The position numbers and the translations under genes were made by a program. Under the pieces are notes generated by a model that was not told where the DNA came from, searched no databases, and saw only the letters and a program-made list of their open reading frames with translations. A stretch of DNA of 64,000 bases from Bacteroidales bacterium (lineage in GTDB: Bacteria > Bacteroidota > Bacteroidia > Bacteroidales > P3), in NCBI GenBank assembly GCA_017522065.1, contig JAFXAD010000024.1, forward strand, positions 1-64,000. The letters run 5' to 3'. Every line of letters starts with the position of its first letter. Position 1 is the first letter of the stretch. Positions 48,269-55,079 of the stretch are shown here, one piece after another.

Positions 48269-49102
48269 CTATAGTCCTCTTGCGACCTTGTGTATTTCGA
48301 CAAGATGTTTCAGCAAATCCTCGGCCAAATCAAGAGGCAGCATGTTGGCTCCGTCCGATTTGGCATTCTTCGGGTCGGGATGTGTCTCCATGAAAATACC
48401 GTCACAGCAGTTTGCCACAGCCGCACGTCCAATGGTCTCGATCATTTCGGGATTTCCGCCGCTGATACCGTCAGGCTGGTTCGGTTTCTGAAGCGAATGG
48501 GTGATGTCGACTATCACAGGCACTTCGTTGCGCTTCATAATAGGTATGCTGCGGAAGTCGACGACGAGGTCCTGATATCCGAACGTGGTTCCTCGTTCGG
48601 TGAGCATTATGTCGTTCCCGCCATAGTACTGGATCTTCTTCACCGCATACATCATGGACTCTGGCGATATGAACTGTCCTTTCTTTACATTCACCACCCT
48701 ATTTGTCTCGGCTGCAGCTGCCAGCAACGACGTCTGCCGGCACAAGAATGCCGGAATCTGCAGGACATCCACAAACTGGGCAGCAGTAGCAGCCTCGGTC
48801 TCGTTGTGGATGTCTGTAACTACCGGTATGTGATACCGGTCTCTCACCTGACCCAACAGCTCGAGGCCTTCCCAGTCGCCTATTCCTGTAAACGACTCGA
48901 CACGCGAACGGTTGGCTTTTCGATACGAGGCCTTGAAAGCAAACGGAATGTTCAGACGTTCCGTTATCTCAAGCAGGCGCTCTGCTATCTCGAATGGCAT
49001 CTTTTCGTCCTCGATCACGCAAGGTCCGGCAATCAGGAAAAAGTTGCCAGTATCTTTGTGCCGCATTGTGGGCAAATTCGGATAATTGACTGTATAACTC
49101 AC
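48269..49102 (-). CDS. kdsA: 3-deoxy-8-phosphooctulonate synthase
   Basis: Condenses arabinose 5-phosphate and phosphoenolpyruvate to Kdo-8-phosphate, the first step toward the Kdo of lipopolysaccharide. The 277-aa length and family blocks are standard: FFLIAGPCVIEDE, FKASYRKANRSR, DIHNETEAATAAQFVDVLQIPAFLCRQT and MERGTTFGYQDLVVD. The last includes Glu/Arg/Gly of the active site. It is flanked on both sides by repeat elements and has no close operon partner. Confidence 0.97.
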   Translation of the reverse strand: MSYTVNYPNLPTMRHKDTGNFFLIAGPCVIEDEKMPFEIAERLLEITERLNIPFAFKASYRKANRSRVESFTGIGDWEGLELLGQVRDRYHIPVVTDIHNETEAATAAQFVDVLQIPAFLCRQTSLLAAAAETNRVVNVKKGQFISPESMMYAVKKIQYYGGNDIMLTERGTTFGYQDLVVDFRSIPIMKRNEVPVIVDITHSLQKPNQPDGISGGNPEMIETIGRAAVANCCDGIFMETHPDPKNAKSDGANMLPLDLAEDLLKHLVEIHKVARGL

Positions 49103-49231
49103 GATATGTCTTTTTTTTGGTTTCTATCTATAATAGCTGCATCTGCATACTGCCTTCGGCGGAATAAGTCACACGCGTGCGAGCAGAAGAATTGGGAGGA
49201 TATGGTTTTACGATATTACTATAGGTTTTAA

Positions 49232-49352
49232 ATGTAATCTCAAAAATTCGTTTAAGGTAACCTCTAAAAATTCGTTTAATTCGCGTTTTGTTTAGCAAAA
49301 CAAATTTCTAAATATAAATTCGTTTAATTCGCTTAATTCGCCGTTTTAAATT
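49232..49352. repeat. IR-type intergenic element, right end missing
   Basis: A complete left arm GGTAACCTCTAAAAATTCG (ACCTCTAA at 49260-49267) is followed by the core hairpin GTTTTG-TTTAG-CAAAAC and ATTCG repeats. It ends at CGCCGTTTTAAA without the TTAGAGGT terminus. It is preceded by a partial left arm (TAATCTCAAAAATTCGTTT). It is closely similar to the element at 62982. The 364-bp gap between kdsA and the S23 gene holds nothing else but a terminator. Confidence 0.75.
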
Positions 49353-49422
49353 AAGAATTTATAAAATATATATACACGTTTCAGTATTATGCAGCGCAAT
49401 TATAACCTAATGGTTAAAAACA

Positions 49423-49446
49423 GAGCCGTCTTTCGACGGCTCTTTT
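49423..49446 (-). terminator. Intrinsic terminator after the four-helix-bundle gene
   Basis: A perfect 8-bp GC-rich stem, GAGCCGTC/GACGGCTC, with a 4-base loop. The minus-strand T-tract TTTTT lies just beyond (49416-49420), and four Ts also follow on the plus side. It lies 20 bp after the stop of the 49467-49943 gene. Confidence 0.85.
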
Positions 49447-49466
49447 CTTAGTCAGTGCTGATGGTG

Positions 49467-49943
49467 TCATATCATAAAATCAGAACCCTGGCCGTCGTCT
49501 ATCTTGATATCGAAATCCGATTCCGACTCCGGCTCCGACGACGACGCCATGTCGAACGACGTCTTCCGCTGGCTGCGCTGAAGCGATATGATTAACGCAC
49601 CTATCATGCGCGTAAGTTCCATCAGATAACCGCGCGACTGCTCAGCACTCTCATCGTTCAGCATGCCGACACTTTTCGCTATTGTCGTATACACAACACA
49701 TTCCCTGATCGACGCCTTCGATGTCTTGAGGTACGTTTCGAACTGGTTTTTGTTGCGCGACGAACCCTCTGCAATGTTCAATGCTATGTCCATAGCCGCT
49801 TTTGCAAACTTGTCGACAAGCTCTCGTTCGCATTCGCTACGCGACTCGCGCATTGCCACATGAAGCCATCTGCAATAGTCAATTGCTTTTCCGTAGACAC
49901 GCAAATCCTCAAATCTAAAAAAGCTGGGTACACCTTCTTCCAT
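49467..49943 (-). CDS. Four-helix bundle (S23-type) protein
   Basis: A 158-aa soluble, mostly helical protein of the S23/four-helix-bundle family: FEDLRVYGKAIDYCRWLH, then KAAMDIALNIAEGSSRNKNQFETYLKTSK-type helices and a TKSVGML-like segment. Members were first seen in intervening sequences of 23S rRNA genes, but free-standing genes like this one are common in Bacteroidota. The acidic, disordered tail (SSSEPESESDFDIKIDD) is an extension of about 25 residues past the usual domain. The function is unknown. Confidence 0.85.
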   Translation of the reverse strand: MEEGVPSFFRFEDLRVYGKAIDYCRWLHVAMRESRSECERELVDKFAKAAMDIALNIAEGSSRNKNQFETYLKTSKASIRECVVYTTIAKSVGMLNDESAEQSRGYLMELTRMIGALIISLQRSQRKTSFDMASSSEPESESDFDIKIDDGQGSDFMI

Positions 49944-50016
49944 AATTATAAAAAGTTTTGTTAATTGTTGTTCGTATTATCTACCTCTGCATGTCTCTCT
50001 TTATTTCTGTATCATT

Positions 50017-50997
50017 TCAAAGCTGGGCAAAATGCTTCATAAACTGCGTACGGAAAAACATTGATGCCTGTTCGTTGGGTTTGACAGCAAATTTGCCGCG
50101 GAACTGGGACAACGAATCATAGCCCTTCGACGACATCCATTCCTTCAGTCCTTCGTTCAGTGTTTTCATATAGTCTACTCCATTCTTGTACAGACACGAC
50201 ACAACCTGCACCGTGCCGGCACCTGCCAACAGCATCTTCACCACGTCGGCCGACGTATGCACTCCCGTCGATGCCGATATGTCGCAACGCAACTTCTTGG
50301 TCAGTATGGCTATCCAGCGCAGCGTGTTGTATATCTCGTCGGGCGACGAAAGCGACGGCGCATGCGTAAGCTCCATCTTGTCAATGTCGATATCGACATT
50401 CAGAGCCTTGTTGAACATCGTGATGCCGCTGACTCCCATCCACGAGAGGCGCTGCATGAAGTTGGCCATATCAGTGAAATTCTGGCTGACCTTGATGCTG
50501 ATTGGAATTGTCACCGACTTGCGCAGGGTGTTGATTATGTCGGAGAAAAGGCGGTCCACATCCTCGCACGAAAGGGCTGTCTCATACGGCAGTATGGCCA
50601 TATTGAGCTCCAAAGCGTCGCAACCGGCATCCTGGAACTTGCGGGTATAGGTCATCCAGTTCTCGAACGAGTAGCAGTTGATACTGCCTATTACTGGTAT
50701 ATGCAGACGTTTCTTGGCCTCTCGTATCAGTTCGAAATGCTTGTTGAGCGAGTCGTCGGCGACATGCGCGGCGACATACTCGTAACTCATGCCGTAATTG
50801 TCAACAGGAGCCATCATGCTGAGATTGCGCTTGATGTCATATATTATCTGCTCCTCGAACACTGATTTCAAAATCACTGCTCCTGCTCCGGCGGCTTCGA
50901 GTTTCTCGAGATTGGATATGTCGTTAGTAAGCCCGCAACTGCCGGCTATTATGGGGCTCTCTATTTCCAATCCTAAATATTTGGTCTTTGTATCCAT
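50017..50997 (-). CDS. Dihydroorotate dehydrogenase-like protein
   Basis: A 326-aa TIM-barrel flavoprotein-like enzyme, with the PyrD-like opening TKYLGLEIESPIIAGSCGLTN, the phosphate/FMN-binding GVHTSADVVKMLLAGAGTVQV and the strand ELNMAI. It belongs to the DHOD-like group present beside true PyrD in many Bacteroidota. The segment after LELN lacks the typical SCPN catalytic loop (it reads MAILPYET), so true dihydroorotate oxidation is doubtful. It stands alone, with its own promoter box upstream. Confidence 0.85.
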   Translation of the reverse strand: MDTKTKYLGLEIESPIIAGSCGLTNDISNLEKLEAAGAGAVILKSVFEEQIIYDIKRNLSMMAPVDNYGMSYEYVAAHVADDSLNKHFELIREAKKRLHIPVIGSINCYSFENWMTYTRKFQDAGCDALELNMAILPYETALSCEDVDRLFSDIINTLRKSVTIPISIKVSQNFTDMANFMQRLSWMGVSGITMFNKALNVDIDIDKMELTHAPSLSSPDEIYNTLRWIAILTKKLRCDISASTGVHTSADVVKMLLAGAGTVQVVSCLYKNGVDYMKTLNEGLKEWMSSKGYDSLSQFRGKFAVKPNEQASMFFRTQFMKHFAQL

Positions 50998-51022
50998 GGT
51001 CTTGACTTGTTTTTATGAAATG

Positions 51023-51030
51023 CAAAATTA
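51023..51030 (-). promoter_or_regulatory. -7 promoter box for the DHOD-like gene
   Basis: Minus-strand TAATTTTG followed by C fits TAnnTTTG, 26 bases before the start codon at 50997. It is one of two divergent boxes in the 243-bp gap. Confidence 0.55.
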
Positions 51031-51188
51031 AACATTTTTCACAAAAAAAAATTTTTTTTGAACAATTATTTTTCCAACCGCACACCACCTCTCTATAAAT
51101 CAAACTAATAAGCACACACTAAAAAAAACAAAAACTGTTCATTCCGCTACAAAACAAAAATATTTTCTGCGATAAGAAAAAAAATATC

Positions 51189-51196
51189 TAATTTTG
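51189..51196 (+). promoter_or_regulatory. -7 promoter box for the TPR membrane protein gene
   Basis: TAATTTTG followed by C matches TAnnTTTG and lies 44 bp before ATG 51241, facing away from the box at 51023. Confidence 0.6.
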
Positions 51197-51240
51197 CAAA
51201 CCCAAAAAAGGATAATTAATTTCGAAAAATACAACACAAA

Positions 51241-51933
51241 ATGGAAAATAATCAAGAGCAAAAGAATGCCGAACACATCAGTTTTGTTTCTAAAAGCGAA
51301 CAGTTTATAGAGAAAAATCAAAAGGCGATAATTGCCGTTGTCATTGCCATTGTGGTTATTGTTCTCGCGATTTTCGGAATCAAAAAATTTGTTTCTGAAC
51401 CTCGCCAACAGAAAGCCAACGAAGCAATTTTCGCAGCCGAGCAGTTCTTCGCTAACGGCGATTTCAACTCCGCTCTCTATGGCGACAGCACAACCAACGA
51501 CCAATACAGCATTGGCCTGCTCCGCGTCATCGACAAATACGGCTCCACCAAAGCTGGCAAGCGCGCCAAATACGAAGCCGGTATCTGCTACCTCAGACTC
51601 GGACAGTATCAAGAAGCTCTCAAATACCTTGACAAATACAATGGCAAGGACCAACTCACACCCGTCATCAACGAAATGATGAAAGGCGATGCCGAAATCG
51701 AGCAAGGCAACAACGACGCTGCCATCAAGCACTACAACAAGGCTGCTCAAATGGACGACAACCCCATCACTGCTCCTTTCGCCCTATTCAAAGCTGGCGT
51801 TGTCTATCTTATGAACAACAATAACGACAAAGCTGTCGAATGCTTCCAAAAAGTAAAGGACAGCTATCCCGAATCAACCCTGTTCAGCGAGATGGATGGT
51901 TTCATCGCCTACGCTCAAGCCAATCAGAATTAA
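51241..51933 (+). CDS. TPR protein with N-terminal membrane anchor
   Basis: A 230-aa protein with a short cytoplasmic head, a transmembrane helix at about 30-50 (AIIAVVIAIVVIVLAIFGI), and an extra-cytoplasmic helical part. That part has several TPR-like units, with ALYGDSTTNDQYSIGLLRVI, KYEAGICYLRLGQYQEALKYL and AGVVYLMNNNNDKAVECFQKV. The layout resembles YfgM/CcmH-like scaffold proteins; family members assist envelope protein folding, but I do not assign that role here. It is monocistronic, flanked by a promoter box and a terminator. Confidence 0.82.
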   Translation: MENNQEQKNAEHISFVSKSEQFIEKNQKAIIAVVIAIVVIVLAIFGIKKFVSEPRQQKANEAIFAAEQFFANGDFNSALYGDSTTNDQYSIGLLRVIDKYGSTKAGKRAKYEAGICYLRLGQYQEALKYLDKYNGKDQLTPVINEMMKGDAEIEQGNNDAAIKHYNKAAQMDDNPITAPFALFKAGVVYLMNNNNDKAVECFQKVKDSYPESTLFSEMDGFIAYAQANQN

Positions 51934-51997
51934 TCAACAAAGTGCCCGACTACGCGACGGCAGCCGGACTTTTAAAATAACTGTCAAGGACTTTTAT

Positions 51998-52022
51998 AGC
52001 CTCGCTTCGGCGAGGCTTTTTT
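51998..52022 (+). terminator. Intrinsic terminator after the TPR gene
   Basis: An 8-bp stem AGCCTCGC/GCGAGGCT with the very stable TTCG tetraloop is followed by six Ts. It ends nine bases before the GH3 start codon, so GH3 is unlikely to be read from upstream by default. Confidence 0.92.
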
Positions 52023-52030
52023 AGCACATT

Positions 52031-54262
52031 ATGAAACGTTTCGCCCTTCTTGTATTTTTCCACATAATCTGTATCTTACTTCCTTTTTGCTCCAGAGCAC
52101 AGCAGTTCCCCTTCCAGGACACCTCGCTGCCTGTCGAACAGCGTGTCGACGACCTCGTCGCGCGGCTGACACTCGAAGAGAAACTGGGCTTCCTCGAGCA
52201 CCAGAACCCTGCCGTCCCTCGACTCGGAATCAAGCCCTACAGCTGGTGGAACGAGGCCCTGCACGGCATCGCCCGCAACGGCATCGCCACGGTCTACCCG
52301 ATGCCCATAGCCCTCGCCGCCACCTTCTACCCCGAATTGGTCAACGAAGTCTACGCCTGCATTGCCGACGAGGGCGTGCGCAAACACCGCCAGTCGCAAG
52401 CTGAAGGCCAGTATGGCGACAACACCGGCATCACCTTCTTCACTCCGAACATCAACATCTTCTGCGACCCGCGCTGGGGACGCGGCATGGAGACCTTCGG
52501 CGAAGACCCCTTCCTGACAGCCCAGATGGGTCTGGCCGCCGTGCGCGGCCTGCAAGGGTCTATTGAAGCGGAAAGCGGAAAGCGGAAAGCGGAAAGCGAT
52601 TTTGACGCGTCAGCCTGCTCTCCGTTCTCCGTTCTCCGTTCTCCGTTTCTCAAGTCCGCCGCCTGCCTCAAGCATCTGGCCGTCCACAGCGGCCCCGAAG
52701 GTCTGCGCCACCAGTTCGACGCCCGCATAACAAACCGCGACCTCTGGACCACCTACCTGCCTGCTTTCGAATACATAATAAAGAACAGCGACGTGCAGCA
52801 GGTAATGTGCGGCTACAACCGGCTGAACGGAGAGCCCTGCTGCACCAACCACCACCTGCTGGTCGACATACTGCGCAACCGGTGGCACTACGACGGTATC
52901 CTCGTCACCGACTGCTGGGCCCTCAACGACTGCTGGGAACCCGACACCGTCATTCCGCGCCACCGAACCCACGCCACTGCAGCACAAGCCGCCGCTGCCG
53001 CCTTCGGCTCGGAAGTTGACCTCGAGTGCGGCTCGGGGCTGGCGGCGCTGCGTACGGCCGTCGACAGCGGCTACATCAGCGAGGCCAAAATCGACGAACA
53101 CCTTCGCCGCGTCCTGCGCACACGTTTCCGCATCCGTCCCGAATGGTTTTCGGAATACAACCACGGGCACAAAAGCCTCTATTCCGACCCAGCAAGGGTA
53201 GCAAGCAACACCTTGGTGCTGCTCAAGAACAACGGCATACTACCACTGAACGACCCAAAAAGAATGGAGCAGATTGCCGTCATCGGACCCAATGCCGCCG
53301 ACTCGGCAATGGCCCTCGGCAACTACAACGGCGAGCCTCCCTACTGTACCACCATCGCCGACGCTTTCAACTTTCAACTTTCAACTTTCAACTCTCAACT
53401 TTATTTTGACACCGCCTGCCACCTGGCCGACAACGGCTACAAGCCCGGCCACAAGTTCTGGAAACAGATTGCGAAGAGCGACATCGTCGTCTTCTGCGGC
53501 GGTCTCTCCCCTGCCCTCGAGGGCGAAGAGCTGCAGGTCAATATGCCTGGCTTCTACAAGGGCGACCGCACCGCCATCGAGCTGCCAGCACCGCAGCGCG
53601 ACCTCATAAAGGAAATCAAACGCCGCACCGGCAAGCCTATCGTACTCGTCCTCTGCACCGGCAGCGCCATAGGTCTTGAAGAGGTGGTCGACGACGTCGA
53701 CGCCATCATTGTCGCCTGGTACGGCGGCCAGGATATGGGCACCGCCGTCGTGGATGCCCTGTATGGCAATACCAACGGCTTCGGACGCCTGCCGGTGACA
53801 TTCTACAAATCGACCGCCCAGCTGCCCGAGTTCGAGGACTACAATATGAGCCGACGCACATATAGATATATGGAAGAGGAGCCGCTGTTCCCCTTCGGCT
53901 ACGGCCTCAGTTACGGCCATTTCCACTACGACAGCATCCAGTTCGACCGCCCGTCGCTGACCGTCAGCGGACTTCTCACGCTCGACAGCGTCGACGGCTT
54001 CCGCGATTCGCAGCGCGAAGTAATTCAGGTCTATCTTGAAGGCGACGGCATCACCGCGCCGCGCCGCCAGCTCGTCGCCGTCCAGAATGCAACCCTCGAG
54101 CTGATAACCGCCGGCCGCGACCGCTGCCGATTCTCTATACCGATCGACCCCTTCTGGCTGCGCCGCTACAACGAGACAACCGACCAGATGGAACTGCCGC
54201 CCGCCGGCACGCCATTTCAGCTTCATATAGCAAACGGCCCCACAATACAATTCTCATGGTAA
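52031..54262 (+). CDS. GH3 family glycoside hydrolase carrying in-frame tandem-repeat insertions
   Basis: A 743-aa exported enzyme (signal peptide 1-24, after CSRAQ) of the beta-xylosidase/glucosidase type. The N-terminal TIM barrel has ARLTLEEKLGFL, DPRWGRGMETFGEDPFL and KHLAVHSGPEG, with the likely nucleophile Asp294 in LVTDCWALNDCW. The alpha/beta sandwich (about 395-600) and a Fn3-like end follow. Two regions are foreign: residues about 180-206, encoded by four GCGGAAA and four CTCCGTT heptamers, and about 446-457, encoded by five CAACTTT units. Both fall in loops and keep the frame. Activity is probably retained; the polymer is unknown. Confidence 0.93.
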   Translation: MKRFALLVFFHIICILLPFCSRAQQFPFQDTSLPVEQRVDDLVARLTLEEKLGFLEHQNPAVPRLGIKPYSWWNEALHGIARNGIATVYPMPIALAATFYPELVNEVYACIADEGVRKHRQSQAEGQYGDNTGITFFTPNINIFCDPRWGRGMETFGEDPFLTAQMGLAAVRGLQGSIEAESGKRKAESDFDASACSPFSVLRSPFLKSAACLKHLAVHSGPEGLRHQFDARITNRDLWTTYLPAFEYIIKNSDVQQVMCGYNRLNGEPCCTNHHLLVDILRNRWHYDGILVTDCWALNDCWEPDTVIPRHRTHATAAQAAAAAFGSEVDLECGSGLAALRTAVDSGYISEAKIDEHLRRVLRTRFRIRPEWFSEYNHGHKSLYSDPARVASNTLVLLKNNGILPLNDPKRMEQIAVIGPNAADSAMALGNYNGEPPYCTTIADAFNFQLSTFNSQLYFDTACHLADNGYKPGHKFWKQIAKSDIVVFCGGLSPALEGEELQVNMPGFYKGDRTAIELPAPQRDLIKEIKRRTGKPIVLVLCTGSAIGLEEVVDDVDAIIVAWYGGQDMGTAVVDALYGNTNGFGRLPVTFYKSTAQLPEFEDYNMSRRTYRYMEEEPLFPFGYGLSYGHFHYDSIQFDRPSLTVSGLLTLDSVDGFRDSQREVIQVYLEGDGITAPRRQLVAVQNATLELITAGRDRCRFSIPIDPFWLRRYNETTDQMELPPAGTPFQLHIANGPTIQFSW
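52568..52647 (+). repeat. Heptamer repeat pair inside the GH3 gene
   Basis: Four copies of GCGGAAA (52568-52595) and four of CTCCGTT (52620-52647) are separated by 24 bp. Because 7 is not a multiple of three, each copy is read in a different frame. The protein consequently has the odd run EAESGKRKAESD...CSPFSVLRSPF in a surface loop before the KHLAVHSGPEG strand. Confidence 0.9.
53368..53402 (+). repeat. Heptamer repeat CAACTTT inside the GH3 gene
   Basis: Five head-to-tail units (four CAACTTT and one CAACTCT) encode FNFQLSTFNSQL within the second domain of the GH3 enzyme, at a point where relatives have a short variable linker. Confidence 0.9.
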
Positions 54263-54305
54263 AATAAGGGGTAAAAAAAACAAAATCCACAAAAAACACA
54301 AAACT

Positions 54306-54387
54306 ACAAGATTTACAAGATATACAAGATCTCGCTCGCTTGCGAACAGGAGAAAATCATCCACAAGATCTACAAGATCTCGCTCGC
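54306..54387. repeat. 9-bp ACAAGATNT tandem repeats after the GH3 gene
   Basis: Units ACAAGATTT, ACAAGATAT, ACAAGATCT (54306-54332), then after a 30-bp spacer two more ACAAGATCT units (54363-54380). Both groups end in CGCTCGC. This is followed by AGTAATTATTAGAAGTATCC, a degenerate right end of the intergenic element family. Confidence 0.75.
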
Positions 54388-54436
54388 CGTAAAAAAAGTA
54401 ATTATTAGAAGTATCCTGCAAGAATTTTCAATATTA

Positions 54437-54467
54437 TTTGAAAATATTGAAAAAATTTATATATTTG
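54437..54467 (+). promoter_or_regulatory. Consensus Bacteroidota promoter in the 817-bp gap
   Basis: TTTG (54437-54440), a 19-base spacer and TATATTTG followed by C (54460-54467) fit the two-part TTTG-N19-TAnnTTTG consensus exactly. It is the best promoter seen in the window. The first ATG downstream (54494) opens a frame of only five codons. The next real gene starts 612 bp further on at 55080, implying a long leader or a non-coding transcript. The remainder of the 54263-55079 gap is AT-rich, with short ATTCACGG/ATTCCTGG-type near-repeats just before the gene; I see no conserved RNA. Confidence 0.6.
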
Positions 54468-55079
54468 CTCATATATTCAAAACAATAACGATATGAATAA
54501 AATATTATAATCCAGCTTTTTACCTATTTTCTTCAATACCCATCACACTTTAAAAACGTTTTGTAACTATTACGCATTTGTTGATATATCCATTGTAACG
54601 AAACAAAACAGCAACAAAATCAGCCATTTTCGTCCGCGTCAGAACTAATCTACATATTTTAAAGAATTTCCCTCGCTATAGCAGGATTCGCCTTAGCTCC
54701 AAAATCACCTTGAAAGCAAACAATCACTAAATCGACAACAAAATTTCGCACAATCCGCTGCCGCTTGTACAGAAACTGCAGAGAGTGGATAATCTTGGGG
54801 GACAACCCTTTTAAAAAACCTCTAAAGACAAGCCAACATCCTATGTCTCAAATAATCCTTTAACGTTCTGTCCCTAAAACAAACTCTCATTTCACCAAAT
54901 GACGCAATTCAAACACACATGATATTTGGATTAACAAAGACTATAAGAACTTTCATATAAATAATCAGTCAAATTCATTTGACATTTATGATAATTCACG
55001 GACATTTACGGGCATTCACGTTCTAAAACATAATTTCTGGTTAATTCCTGGTCGATTTCTGGTAATTCCTGTAAAAAAA

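Noticed and set aside
49467..49943. 23S rRNA intervening sequence, because the S23-type protein is known from such sites
   Set aside because: No rRNA sequence flanks the gene; it is a free-standing copy.
54494..54511. Short peptide gene after the consensus promoter
   Set aside because: Only five codons before the stop; kept only as a note with the promoter.
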